DNA of 64,000 bases, taken from positions 145,397,741 to 145,461,740 of the forward strand of contig CM041465.1 of assembly GCA_023213395.1 (NCBI GenBank). The letters run 5' to 3'. A program made the translations under genes and the position numbers. The notes under the pieces are model-generated. The model was not told the origin of the DNA and searched no databases. It worked only from the letters and a program-made list of their open reading frames with translations. Below, piece after piece: positions 20,540 to 32,038 of the stretch (the stretch's first letter is position 1; every line of letters begins with the position of its first letter). This DNA comes from Cycas panzhihuaensis. Lineage: Eukaryota; Cycadophyta.

Positions 20540-21481
20540 GTGGAGCTTGGAGACAAATACTCCCTCAAAATCAAGGGTGTAGGAACAATAGCTGTAAAAA
20601 TCGAAGACAAGGTAGAAAAAATAGGTGATGTCCTCCTGGTACAAGATCTAAAAATGAATCTCCTCTCTGTCGCCCAACTGAAAAAGAAGGGAATGAGTAC
20701 ACTCTTTGATGAAAAGGGCTTTTGCTATATACATGACATGAAAAAGAATGGGAAGCTAGTTGCAAAAGGAGTAGAATATAATGATCTGTACAGACTAATG
20801 TCTCATCCCATCTTACCTGATGTAAAAGCATGTACTGCTATAAACAATAATGATAAAATGTGGCATTTCAAGTATGGACATCTTCCCATGGAGAAGCTAA
20901 AAAATATAGAAAAGAAAAATCTGGTAGTTGGACTACCTCCCATCACATCAAACAATTTTGTTTGCAAAGATTGTCAATTTGGTAAGCAGCATAGACTTCC
21001 TTTTCAAGAAAGCACATGGAGAGCCAAAGAAAAATTAGAATTAGTTCACACTGATCTCTGTGGACCCATCACTCCACATTCAATTAATAAGAAAAGATAT
21101 TTTATCATCTTCATAGATGATCTTACTAGAAAAATTTGGATCTATTTTCTACATACAAAATCTGAAGCCCTAGATGCATTCGAAGAATTCAAAGCAGAAG
21201 CCAAGTTGGAAAGCAATGCCAAAATTAAGTGTTTAAGATCATATGGAGGAGGTGAATACATTTCCAAAGAATTTTTGGAATTTTGCAAGAATAGAGGAAT
21301 ACGAAGACAATTTACAACTCTGTACACACCTCAATCTAATGGAGTTGCAGAGCGAAAAAATCGAGTCATTATGGAAATGGCACGAAGCATGATACACACT
21401 AAGAACATCTCCAAAACTTATTGGGAAGTCACAATGAGCACATCACTTGTTAAACAGGAGTCCAACCAAAGCTTTAATTGA
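20540..21481 (+). pseudogene. Protease end and integrase of copia G
   Basis: This 313-codon open frame continues the protease region (VELGDKYSLKIKGVGTI, LKMNLLSVAQL) into the GAG-pre-integrase region (MWHFKYGHLPMEKLK), the CKDCQ zinc motif and the integrase core: HTDLCGPITP, FIDDLTRKIWIYFLH, RSYGGGEYISKEF and YTPQSNGVAERKNR. In the second catalytic position the usual S/T-D-x-G-G-E reads SYGGGE, so the catalytic Asp is replaced by Tyr. A frameshift near 21450 moves the continuation to the next frame. Confidence 0.88.
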
Positions 21482-22967
21482 ATCCACGCCCGGAAGAAGC
21501 ACAGACGGAAGGAAACCAGACATAAGTCATTTAAAAGTTTTGGCGACCAAGCATTTGTTCATATTCCGCACAAAACGAGCAAAGTTGGACTCAAAAAGCA
21601 TTGAATGCATCATGGTGGGATACAACAAAAATTCAAAAGCATATAAGTGCATTGATCCTATAACCAACAAAGTCTATGTAAGTCGAGATGTCATCTTCAA
21701 TGAAGAAGACAAAGAAGAAGATCGGACTGAGATACTCGAAATAATACCTCAAATTCCTCCTTGCAGTCATCTAGAAGAAGAAGAATCCAGCGTCATCACT
21801 GAAGAAACTTCAGAGAATGTCATGCATGACTCAAGTACAGAGTCAACGTCAGAAACTGTTCCAGAGGTTGAGGGAGAGAATCAAAAGAAATTACCAAAAT
21901 GGTATCTCAAGACCTTAAAAGGAAATAAAGGAGAAATTCTCTCTCATAGAACAAAGAGCCAAAAACCAAAAGCTCTAATTAGCAGTGTTGAACCTCAACA
22001 CTTCACAGAAGCAAAAGAGCATGTTGAATGGAGAAACGCTATGGACTCTGAAATGGATTCAATAATCAAAAATCTGACCTGGGACCTAGTCGAGCTTCCC
22101 TCTGATAAATCAATTGTAGGCTGCAAATGGATCTATAAGATCAAAAGAGGTCCAGATGCGAAAATAGAGAAACATAAAGCCAACTTAGTTGCAAAAGGAT
22201 ATACACAGACAACAAGCATAGACTACGAAGAAACATTTTCTCCAGTGGCCGAAACGAATACTGTGAGAACAATCATAGCTATAGCAGCTTGCAAAAATTG
22301 GAAAATCTACCAATTAGATGTCAAAAGCGCCTTCTTAAATGGAGATATTAAAGAAGAAGTCTACATGTCTCAACCAGAAGGGTACATCATGGCAGGTCAA
22401 GAACATTTAGTCTGTAGACTAAAAAAGGCTCTATATGGATTGAAACAGGCCCCCCGTGCATGGTACGCAAAATTAGACAATTATCTCTGCAAAAATGGTT
22501 TTCAAAAATGTAGTTCAGATTCAAGTCTGTACAAGAAAAATAGGAATGGAGCAATAGCCATTATAGCAGTCTATATTGATGACATGCTCATAACTGGAGA
22601 TGATGAAACCTCCATAGCAGATATGAAGGAACAACTGGGAAACAAGTTTGAAATGACAGATCTTGGGATCTTGAGCTTCTACTTAGGAATTCAGATTCAA
22701 CAACAGGACAACTTGATCACTATGTGCCAAAGTAAATACATCAAAGATCTTCTGACCAAATTTAGAATGGAAGATTGTAATCCCTGTGCCACTCCAATGG
22801 AAGTAAATTGTAATTTAACTTCAAGTCAAGAAGATCACTCCTACGATGCAACACTGTACAGGCAACTTGTTGGGAGTCTTATCTACCTCACAGCAACTAG
22901 ACCAGATATATCATACGCTGTGAGTTTAATATCTAGATACATGCATGAACCAAAGATAAAACATTAG
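21447..22967 (+). pseudogene. Integrase end and reverse transcriptase of copia G
   Basis: This 506-codon uninterrupted frame has the integrase C-terminal part (DISHLKVLATKHLFIF, SIECIMVGYNKNSKAYKC, VYVSRDVIFNEE), an acidic linker, then reverse transcriptase: MDSEMDSIIKNLTWDLVELP, GCKWIYKIKRG, LDVKSAFLNGDIKEEVYMSQ, KKALYGLKQAPRAWY, VYIDDMLITGDD (catalytic box, YIDD instead of the usual YVDD), LSFYLGIQ, and the connection GSLIYLTATRPDISYAV. It ends with a stop in what is usually LKHW/LRHW. Confidence 0.9.
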
Positions 22968-23516
22968 AATGCTGCCAAGAGAATTCTAAGGTATCTCAGG
23001 GGAACAATAGAATTGAAACTAAACTTTCCAAGGAGTTCTCCACCTCAATTAACAGGCTTTTGTGACTCGTGACCAAGGTGTGACAAAGATCAAAGAAAAT
23101 CCACTAGCGGCTACTGTTTCTTCTTAGGCAGTTCACCAATATCTTGGAGCTCTAAGAAGCAAGCCACAGTTGCTTTATCATCAACAAAAGCAGAATACAA
23201 ATCAGCAGTAAGTGCAACTACTGAAGCTGTCTGGCTTCGACAATTATTGGAAGACATAAATGTACGACAAGAGACAGCAACTTCTATCTTCTGCGACAAT
23301 CAAAGTGCAATCAAACTAACCAAGAATCCAATTTTTCATGCCAGAACAAAACACATTGAAGTTCAGCATCACTTTATAAGGGAGAAAGTACAAAACAAAG
23401 AAATAGACCTTGTCTATTGTTCAACTCATGATCAGATTGCAGATATTTTAACCAAACCATTAGGAAAAGAAAAGTTCCAGATATTAAGAGACAAAATAGG
23501 ACTAAAAAGATAAAAC
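22968..23516 (+). pseudogene. RNase H of copia G
   Basis: After the stop at 22965 the sequence continues as RNase H: AAKRILRYLRGT, GFCDS, TSGYCFFLG, SWSSKKQATVALSS with TKAEYKSA (family E-A-E-Y), then an open frame with FCDNQSAIKLTKNP, ARTKHIEVQHHFIREK and DILTKPLGKEKFQ, ending in a stop at 23511. The purine-rich ACATTAAGAGAGAG tract then leads into the 3' LTR. Confidence 0.88.
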
Positions 23517-23528
23517 ATTAAGAGAGAG

Positions 23529-23746
23529 TGTTAGAGTATAATGTTTTATCTTAGGACATAAGGGTGTTAAGACATAAATGTGTTAGGACATAAGTCCACC
23601 TTAATGAAAGGTAATTAAGTGTTGAACATGTGTCATCATTAGGTTTGATAGTTATTAAGCGGTTGAAACTTCTCATTGCATATATATGTACATATTAAGC
23701 ATTAATAAACAAGATTCTTTCATTCCTACAGAGGTTGTTCCCAACA
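23529..23746 (+). repeat. 3' LTR of copia G
   Basis: It is 218 bp, paired with 18539-18756, and followed by TSD CTTAA at 23747-23751. Confidence 0.93.
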
Positions 23747-23800
23747 CTTAAGCAGCGTCAACTCAAAGGTTCCCAAGTTTCATCTGGTACTGCAATCGAA

Positions 23801-24327
23801 ATGGCGACTCAGATGCTAAATGCAAACACCATTAAGTTAACAGGTGTTGAAAACTATCTTACTTGGAAGAAGCAAGCAAAAAACTTGTTGATTATGAATG
23901 AGTTATGGGGTTATGTATAAGGCGAAATCACCAAACCTGAGCCCACTCCTGATCCTTCTAATCCTCAAAATTTGATTCCAACAGATCCTATTGCATTAGT
24001 TTCTTTCAAAGCTAAAGATGAGGTTGCACTCGCCTTTATTCATCTGTCAGTCAGTGACAATGTTGATCAGAATATTGAATCTGCTTCAACTTCTAAAATT
24101 GCTTGGGACATAATTGTTTCATTGTATGAACGAAAAGATGATGCACGAATTGTTATGTATAAAGCAAAATTATTCAATTTGAAGTATGTTGCTCCAATGG
24201 CAGCCTATCTATCTTCAATTAAGGCTATCAGTAATCAACTAACAACACTTGGCAAACCCGTCACAAATGAAGACTTGGTTACTGCAACAATTCATGCTTT
24301 GCCAAAAGAATATAATGGTTTTATTTC
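23801..24327 (+). pseudogene. Gag N-terminal part of copia C
   Basis: ATG 23801 begins MATQMLNANTIKLTG; after one stop (GYV*, 23918) the frame continues FKAKDEVALAFIHL, DNVDQNIES, AWDIIVSLYERKDDARIVM and ALPKEYNGFIS. Here it joins integrase sequence directly and in frame (DICGPMTTQS). Zinc knuckle and protease are therefore missing by deletion at about 24328. The gag is close to A1 and related to A2 and A3. Confidence 0.85.
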
Positions 24328-25154
24328 CGACATTTGTGGTCCCATGACCACTCAGTCTCATGGAGGATCATCATTCTTCATGACATTCATTGATGATTTA
24401 TTTCTCACATAAAGTGTGGGTCTACTTTCTAAAGCATAAGTCAGAAGCTTTGAACAAGTTTAAGGAATTTAAACTTGCGGTCGAAAATGAATCAGGCATG
24501 CACATCAAAATACTCCGAATAGATAATGGCAGTGGAACAGATAACGGTGGTGAGTATACATCCAAGGATTTTAATCAATTCTGTATTCAAAATGACATCA
24601 AATGCCAATTTTCTACGCCTTACACACCGCAACAGAATGGTGTGGCAGAAAGGATGAACAGAACCTTGGTCAATAGAGCAAAAGCTATGATGCATGCCAA
24701 AGGTCTCTCATTTGCATACTGGGCAGAAGCACTTCTTACTGCTACATATCTGTCAAACCGCAACTCAACTTCTACACTTTCGGGTATGACACCTGAGGAG
24801 GCTTGGACTAGCCAGAAACCTATGGTCAACCATTTACAAACTTTTGGATGCACGGCCTACATGAACATTCCTCACGAGCAAAGACGGAAATTCAACGACA
24901 AAAGTCTCAAATGCATCTTTGTTGAATATGCACCTAGCAGTAAAGCATATCAATTGTTTGATCCCATTACTAAAAAGATGTATACTTCACGAGACATTGT
25001 CTTTGCAGAAGACAACCGGGAGATCGACATCAGCACTCTTCCTCTCTCCCTTGACAAAGGCAAAGCCATTCTTGAAGAATCTGTCCCTTCAGCTTCCTCA
25101 ACTCCTTGTACTTCATCTGCACCTGCTGTTGTTTCTTCTCCTCATCTTCCTTAG
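24328..25154 (+). pseudogene. Integrase of copia C (N terminus deleted)
   Basis: The core begins DICGPMTTQSHGGSSFFMTFIDD. After a shift a 254-codon frame (24390-25154) continues SHKVWVYFLKHKSEALNKF, then IDNGSGTDNGGEYTSKDF, where the DNGG catalytic loop is partly duplicated (normal TDNGGEYTS), then YTPQQNGVAERMNRTL, FGCTAYMNIPHEQR, MYTSRDIVFAED and a Ser/Pro-rich end. The HHCC zinc domain is missing. Confidence 0.85.
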
Positions 25155-26903
25155 TTCCTTCCTTGTGTCCTTCTTCTTCTTCTGAGGTTTATCAATCACC
25201 TCCATCATAGGACCATGAAGCCACAACAATGAAGAAGCTACCCAAATGGTACATGCAAACTATTGCAGATTCACAAATTGTTGAAGGAAAACATCCATAA
25301 AAAATGCGACCTTCACCCACTGTCAATTACGCACTTATGGCTGAAGTGCTTACTGCTCATCAGCCTTCCACTTTTGAGGAGGCATCTACAGACAACAAGT
25401 GCAGGCTGCCATGGATGACGAGATCCACTCCATATATCAAAATGACACATCGGACTTGGTTGAGTTACCACCTGGCAAACAAGCCATTAGTTGTAAGTGG
25501 ATCTATAAAATCAAGTATAAGTCTGATGGTACTATTGAGCGACATAAAGCTCGCCTTGTTGCTAAAGGTTTCAAATAGCAAGAAGGCATCGACTACACCG
25601 AGACATTTGCACCAGCAGCCAATATGAATACCATCAGAATTGTTATGGCCTTAGTTGCACAATGCAAGTGGCCATTGTATCAGATGTATGTCAAAAGCGC
25701 CTTTCTCAATGGCGATTTGATTGAGGAGGTCTACCTAGAACAACCTCCAGGATATATTTCTATCGGCAATGAACATCTTGTCTGTTGCCTTAAAAAGGCC
25801 TTGTATGGCCTAAAACAAGTGCCACGTGCTTGGTATTCAAAGATCGATGACTACCTTTTGCAGCACAATTTTCATCGATCCACATCAGATTCGAACTTGT
25901 ATATCAAGGTTCAAAACCAGCACATCACTCTAGTTGTTCTTTATGTTGATGATTTGATTATCACAGGCAATGATGTAAATCTAATTGAGCGTCTCCAAAG
26001 AGATTTGAAAAGAAGTTTTGAAATGACTGATCTCGGACTTCTTCACTATTTTCTCAACATGGAAGTGAGGCAACAGCCAAGTCACATTTTCATTTCTCAA
26101 GCCAAATATACATGGAATATTTTGCAGCGATTCAGAATGGAAGACTGCAAACCTTCACCAACACCCATGGAGACGGGTACTAAATTGTCGATGAATGAAG
26201 AAGGGAAACCTGTTGATTCCACCCTTTTCAAGCACCTAGTGGATAGTCTCATCTACTTGACTAACACTTGACCTGACATTTCATATGCGGTTGGAATATG
26301 TTCCAGATCTATGATCAGCCCTAATCAGCGACACTAGAATGCTACAAAACGCATCCTCAGATACCTCAAAGGTACTTTGCAGTATGGTCTTCAGTACACA
26401 CGAAATGAGAACTTTACACTGGAAGGGTTCTCAGATTCACATTTGGCTGGATGCCAAGATAGCCAGAAATCCACCTCAGGTTATTGTTTTAACATTGGGT
26501 CTGCTATTGTTTCATGGAGTTGCAAAAAGCAACCAAATGTTACGCTTTCCTCCACTGAAGCAGAATACAAAGGCTCAAGACAAAGACATGTGAGGCTATT
26601 TGGCTCAGATGGATTCTTCAAGAGCTTGGACTTGAGCAAACACTCCCAACACCATTGTATTGTGACAATCAGAGTGTTATCAAGATTGCCAAGAATTTGG
26701 TATTTCATGCATGCAACAAGCATATTGAGGTCCATCGCCATTTCATTAGAGAGCATATGCAGCAAGGTGAAATCGACCTCGTCTACAAGCCGACCGATCA
26801 ACAGCTAGCCGACATCTTCACCAAGCCACTTGGAAAAGAGAAGTTCGAGCATTTCAGAAGCGGCCTCGACATTCGACTTAATGTTGTATCCATTCAGGGG
26901 GGG
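25155..26903 (+). pseudogene. Reverse transcriptase and RNase H of copia C
   Basis: Linker (KLPKWYMQTIADSQIVEGKHP) then, with stops, MDDEIHSIYQND. Open frame 25624-26271: MNTIRIVMALVAQCKWPLYQ, VKSAFLNGDLIEEVYLEQPP, KKALYGLKQVPRAWYSK, VLYVDDLIITGND (intact YVDD) and GLLHYFLNMEV. RNase H follows after a stop at TNT (26269): ATKRILRYLKGT, DSHLAGCQDSQKSTSGYCF, SSTEAEYKGS, YCDNQSVIKIAKN, DIFTKPLGKEKFEHFRSG. The final stop lies at the polypurine tract (CAGGGGGGG) beside the LTR. Confidence 0.87.
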
Positions 26904-27438
26904 TGTTAGAACCTTCATTTCTTAAGCATTAAGTCTTGACATTAGGTATTAGTATTTTTGTCACTTTAGGCCTTTATCCTAAAGTGTTCATTTGTTTGAT
27001 TATAAAATTGTCTTTTGTCTTGTAGTGACTTTTCTCACATGTGCTTGTGAGAAGTCAACTTTGGTGGGCTCTATCCTTATCCTTTGAGATAGAAGAGTCA
27101 TAATCAGATTTGTCTCTTAGTGTTGATCAGTGACATGTGGTGAGATCCTGATTGTCCAAACTCCTTTATAAGGAGCCCTATTTTCATGTTTTGGAATGTA
27201 GTATTTAGAGTTAGAGTTATGTTGCTGTAAGTGTCTCTTGTAGGTGAAGTGTTGAGATGAATTCACCTTCATACTTGTGTTTATGATAGGTTGAGAAGTG
27301 CAATACTCCTCCCTATTATCTTTATATGTTGTACTACATCTTTTCATCAATCTAAAGTGTATAGTCCTTCATATTTCGATGTCCTATCTAGTTCCTCAAT
27401 AGATTATGGTGCTTGTATCTTCTCCATTTCGTCTTTCA
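26904..27438 (+). repeat. 3' LTR of copia C
   Basis: It is 535 bp, TGTTAGAACCTTC to GTCTTTCA. The CACTTTAGG/CCTAAAGTG inverted repeat is at 26962-26986 and the palindromic TATA region at 27161-27175. It is followed by ACCGG and the resumed LTR of E. Confidence 0.9.
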
Positions 27439-27443
27439 ACCGG

Positions 27444-27887
27444 CTCCTATACAAGGTTGTGGTCGACTTCTAATTGCAATTTTGGGTGCATCTTTTATCT
27501 CTCTGGCCAACTTCTATTATTCCAATTGGTGCGCCTATAAATAGGGATCCTTGGGGGCCATTTGATCATCATTGTGTGCAGGTTTTCCTCTCCAATTTTG
27601 GCTTTTGGTAAGTGCAGAATTTCAGCCTTAGGGTTGCATTTTCTAAGGAGGATCCTCGCCTCGAAGGGCTCGGTGAACTTTCCAAGTGTACAAGTACCTT
27701 TTTCGATCGTCTATTTGTATTTTGATTGCAATTTGATCTTAATTTCAACAGTTGTACTTTGATTTATATTTGTTATACATTTGATTAGGATATTTTTATA
27801 CAAGGAAATTGCTATTTGAGTTCTGTTTTCTATAAATTGGCTACGTTTTGCTCCATTTTGTATCATTTTGGTGAAAGAATTGCCACA
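27444..27887 (+). repeat. 5' LTR of chromovirus E (right part)
   Basis: This completes the 29-bp start at 11691-11719. It has a TATA box TATAAATAG at 27536-27544 and ends TTGCCACA. It matches 32439-32910 and, with a deletion, 55495-55900. Confidence 0.9.
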
Positions 27888-27889
27888 AG

Positions 27890-27901
27890 TGGTATTTGAG
27901 C
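27890..27901 (+). promoter_or_regulatory. Primer binding site of chromovirus E
   Basis: TGGTATTTGAGC lies 2 nt after the LTR. It is an initiator-Met-type site with two mutated bases; E2 has the same position as TGGTATCAAGGC. Confidence 0.75.
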
Positions 27902-27993
27902 TTCATTCCGAAGTGGGAATTTTAAGGGAATTTTTTCCAAAGGGAAGAAAATTTTGACCCACACTCCCACCCAAGAAAGATAGAAAAAGTTGA

Positions 27994-28947
27994 AATGGAA
28001 CTGACATCCAGGAAAATCAGAATGCCGAATAGAATGTCGATATCCCAAGAATCTAAGGAACAACTCACAAAAAATATGACAACAGTCATGCAAGAATTGA
28101 TACAACAGATCAAAAATCTCAACTGAAGATTAGGAAGACAAGAAATAATCTAGCTGAAAGTAGAACAAAGCCAAGATTCGGATCAAGATATAGACCAAGC
28201 AAATCAAGAAGGCAGATTCAAAGAAGGATTCGTTTTTCAATGAAGAAACATGAGACCACAAAGAATCCCCACAAACACAAAGATCGCATTGGAGAAATTT
28301 CATCCTAAAAAATGCAGGACATAAGAGTTTGGCTACTTCAGATGGAAACCTACTTTGTGGTTAACCAAACGCCACAGATAAAAATGGTTCCTTCGCCTCC
28401 TTACACCTATATGGACGAGCCCTAAATTGGTATTATTGGTAGAAAAAGATAATAGGATTGCAGCAGCAGGAATGGAGAAACTTTAGAGCAGCAATTATCA
28501 ATCAATATGAAGATTCATGGGCCATGGATTACTTCGCTCAACTAACAAGACTGCAGTAAACGGGGTCAGTTCAAGAATATACCAAACAATTCCAGATGCT
28601 ACAATGCATGATCACATCAAATATCCCTCAAGAATGCCTCAGGCAAACATACATAAGTGGTCTCAAGAAGCTGATAAGATTGCGTGTGCTAGCACAACAA
28701 CATGGAGTGCTGGAAGAAATTATAAAACATGCCAAGTGTGTTGAAGCTGAACTCAAAGAAACCCGACCAACTTTTGTTCGCAGAATAGAGATGGCACCAC
28801 CATCCACCACAAACTGGAATAGATTAGGGGTCAAAGCTGATGCTCCTCTTGCAATCAAAAGTACAAAAAAAAACCCTACACATGAAGAACACATAAGGAA
28901 GGGCACATGCTTTAAATGCAGAGGAAAATGGAATAGGAAACACTAAT
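27994..28947 (+). pseudogene. Gag of chromovirus E
   Basis: ATG 27994 begins MELTSRKIRMPNRMS. After several stops the capsid region reads IRVWLLQMETYFVVNQTPQ and, at 28596-28946, CMITSNIPQECLRQTYISGL, LEEIIKHAKCVEAELKE and the nucleocapsid motif GTCFKCRGKWNRKHXCPGKK, a CX2C...HX4C knuckle whose codon before the last Cys is a stop. E2 keeps the same motif with Gln there. Confidence 0.85.
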
Positions 28948-29836
28948 GCCCAGGTAAGAAGGTATTCATGTTAAATAACAAAGAACTAGATATACCAGAA
29001 CAAACGAAAGAAGAAGCAATACAAGAGCAGGAAGATAACAATGAACAAGCTGAAGTCGAGCTAGAGGAATTATTGGAATCTCCCTACAAGCCATAACAGG
29101 ACAGAGTACAGCACCCCAAACATTAAGATTTGAAGGGATGTTGAAAGGTGCTCCAATAGCGGTACTAGTGGATAGCGGAAGTACCCATAACTTCATCAAC
29201 AGACCAATAGCACAAAAACTAGGAATAAAGGTGAAACTGTGGAAGACCTTCCAAGCCTCAATTACCAACGGGAAGACGGCATCTTGTGGAGGATTCTATA
29301 GAAATATCAACTTGAAAATTGGTGAGTACCCCTTAAATTCCAACGTGTTCACAATGCAAATAGGAGGATTCCACATGGTCTTAGGGGTACAGTGGCTACA
29401 GACCTTAGGGAATATAGTCACCAACTATATGACTAGAGTCATGTGCTTTCGAATAAACAGAACAAAATATATACTACGTGGACCCAAAAATCCAACTACA
29501 CAGCTACTATCATCTCATAGAATGGAAAAAATTTTGTGGAAAAAGGCACCGACATACGTAGTATCATGCCACAAAATCGAAATCCAAAAAATTCCTATAG
29601 ATATCCAGAACATCTCAGATGACTACAAGCAAGTATTCGAAGAACCGAAAGGATTACCTCCAGTGAGAGACACTCAGCGTGCGATTGACTTAATTCCAAG
29701 AGCCGCGCTAGTAAACATAAGGCCATACAGGCACCCGTACAACATGAGGAAAGAGATCGAGAGCATAACAAGGGAATTACTCGCACAAGGTCATATCCAA
29801 AGCAGCATAAGCCGTTCGCTTCACCAGTGGTAACCA
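28948..29836 (+). pseudogene. Protease and reverse transcriptase N-terminal part of chromovirus E
   Basis: An acidic linker (QEQEDNNEQAEVELEE) precedes the 231-codon frame at 29138-29833. Protease: AVLVDSGSTHNFINRPIAQKLG (D-S-G active site) and VLGVQWLQTLG. Reverse transcriptase start: [42 protein letters not shown] and [10 protein letters not shown], where a frameshift occurs just before SPFASPVVL-type residues. Confidence 0.88.
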
Positions 29837-31095
29837 GTCCCAAGAAAGACGGGACATTCAAGATGTGCGTAGACTATAGAGGACTAAACAAATTGACTAT
29901 AAAGAATAGATATTTGATTCCCAGGATTGACGACTTACTGGATGAGATACAAGGGGCGAAATACTTTTCCAAGATTGACCTTTGATCCGGATATTATCAG
30001 ATTAGGATCGAAGAGTAAGATGTCCACAAGATAGCTTTCAGAACTCATGAAGGATTATTCGAATCCAAAGTGATGCCATTCGGCTTAACCAACGCACCGA
30101 AAACATTTCAAGCTACCATGAATTCCACATTCAAGGAATTCTTAAGAAAATTCTTACTAATTTTTTTCGATGATATTCTCATCTACAGCAGAACATGGAA
30201 TGAGCATTTAGAACATCTAAGGTTAATCCTAGAAGTTCTAGCAAAAAAATTATTCTTTGCCAACAAAAAAAAATGCTCGTTTGGTCAACAGGAACCCGAG
30301 TACCTAGGTCATATAATTACTCTGAAGGGAATCAGGGTTGACCCCAAAAAGGTCCAAGCGATCGTTGAGTGGCCGGCACCAAGAAACGTCATAGAGGTTC
30401 ACAGTTTTCTAGGAGCAGCAGGTTATCTCAGGAAATTCATAAAAGGGTATGCCAACATAGCAGCTCCATTAACGGACCTAACGATGAAGGACGCTTTCAC
30501 ATGGAGCGAAGTGACCAACAATGCCTTTGAAGAGTTTAAAGGCGATATGGCGAGAGCCCCAATCATAGCAACCCCAGATTTCTCAAAATCCTTCATTCTA
30601 GAATGTGATGCATTAGGGTTTGGTATAGGAGCAGTCCTACTTCAAGACGAGAGGCCAATAGCATACGAAAGTAGGAAACTAAACAATAGAGAGAAGTTAA
30701 AGCTAAACTACGACAAAGAGATGTTGGTAATAATGCACGTAATCCACCAATGGAGACAGTACTTAGTTGGGAGCTCTTTTCAAGTATGGACAGACCACGA
30801 CAGTCTCAAGTATTTCTTAAGTCAAAAGACATTGTCGGATGAGCAACAAAAATGGTTTGAGCAAATTACAATCATTTGACTTCTTCATAGTATACAAAAA
30901 GGGCAAAAACAATATAATAGTGGACACCCTTTCAAGGATCCCAAAAGAAGGTCACGAACAACGAGCAGTACAAACAATATCAGTAGCCACTCCAGCATGG
31001 CACGAGATAATAAAGAAAGAATACAACAATGATCCAAAATACAAGCAGTTAATGGATAGAACAAGTGAAGCTCAAATTGGCTTATATGAAATATA
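29837..31095 (+). pseudogene. Reverse transcriptase and RNase H of chromovirus E
   Basis: After shifts, [23 protein letters not shown] and GYYQIRI are readable. The open frame at 30070-30879 has MPFGLTNAPKTFQATMN, IFFDDILIYSRTWNEH (catalytic FFDD where YLDD or FLDD is usual), KKCSFGQQEPEYLGHI, and RNase H with ILECDALGFGIGAVLLQDERPIAYESRKL and VWTDHDSLKYFL. The next frame (30839-31095) has IVYKKGKNNIIVDTLSRIP, the end of RNase H. Confidence 0.9.
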
Positions 31096-32038
31096 GAAAG
31101 GAGTAATACTTAGAAAAGGGAAGATCTGCATCCCAAGGAAATCAACACTAAGGGACATAGTATTACAAAAGGCTCACTCCACACCGCTAGTAGGTCACAC
31201 AGGGATTGACAAGACTTACAGAAGGATAAGAGCCTCTTTCATTAGAAGGGCCTAAAAATAGACGTTCAGAATTTTGTGGCAGAGTGCAATACCTGCCAAA
31301 GAAACAAGATCGAATGCATAAGAACACTTGGATTACTCCAACCATTGCCAATTCCAGCACAGAAATGGGATGAAATCTCCATGGACTTCAGAACAAGGCT
31401 ACCTTGCTCAGAAGGAAAGGATGCAATTCTAGTCATAGTAGATCGCCTTACAAAATATCGCTACTTCAGGGCTTTGAAATCAACAGCTAAGGCTAGCGAC
31501 GTCGCAGATCTATACATGAAGGAGGTCCATCGTTTACATGGGTTTCCAAAAGCAATCGTAAGTGACCGTGACCCAAAATTTACTAGCAAATTTTGGCAGG
31601 ATCTCTTCAAAGTCGAAGGCACGAAACTGAATATGAACACAGCTTACCACCTGCAAATCGATGGGCAAACAGAAATCGTCAATAAGTGCTTAGAAGGATA
31701 ATTATGGAACTTCTGTTCAGACCAACAAAAACACTGGCACCATTGGCTACACTTAACTGAATGGTGCTACAACACCACCTATCATTCCGCAGCAAAGATG
31801 GCACCCAGGCTTTATACGGGTATCAGCCACCCTTGCTACTAACCTGGAATAGACCATCAAAAGTCCAATCAGTCGAGGAACATGAGAAACAAGCAGAAGA
31901 TACCATCGCCATGTTAAAGGATAATCTAGCAATGGCACAAAATAGGATGAAGCAACAGTCTAATAAAAAACGTTCCAAAAGAAAATTCAAAGTTGGCGAC
32001 TTGGTTTTCTTGCGGCTCCAACCATACAAATAGGCTTC
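31096..32038 (+). pseudogene. Integrase of chromovirus E
   Basis: The HHCC region is at about 31160-31310 (GHTGIDKTYRRI, CNTCQRNK). The catalytic core at 31276-31701 has ISMDFRTRLPCSEGKDAILVIVDRLTKY, SDRDPKFTSKFWQ and AYHLQIDGQTEIVNK. D, D and E are present, although the first motif reads MDFRTRLP rather than MDFI.GLP. Stops at 31699 and 31838 and frameshifts break the C-terminal part (KRKFKVGDLVFLRLQPY). Confidence 0.88.

Larger units (their letters stand above)
18539..23746 (+). mobile_element. Copia element G, nearly complete
   Basis: It is 5,208 bp with 218-bp LTRs (TGTTAGAGTA...CCCAACA) and a perfect TSD CTTAA (18534-18538 and 23747-23751). It was inserted in the leader of C. It carries gag with two zinc knuckles, protease, integrase, reverse transcriptase and RNase H. 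A handful of frameshifts and stops separate otherwise long open frames, so it is young but dead. The LTRs differ at six positions by eye. Confidence 0.93.
11720..27438 (+). mobile_element. Copia element C, inserted in the 5' LTR of E
   Basis: The LTRs start TGTTAGAACCTTC and end GTCTTTCA, with TSD CCCGG (11715-11719) and ACCGG (27439-27443), one mismatch. The 5' LTR is split by D and the leader by G. Without those insertions C is roughly 6.7 kb. Its coding region lacks the end of gag, the protease and the integrase N terminus, so it is an internally deleted, non-autonomous copy. LTR divergence is about 14 substitutions in 535 bp by eye. Confidence 0.88.
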
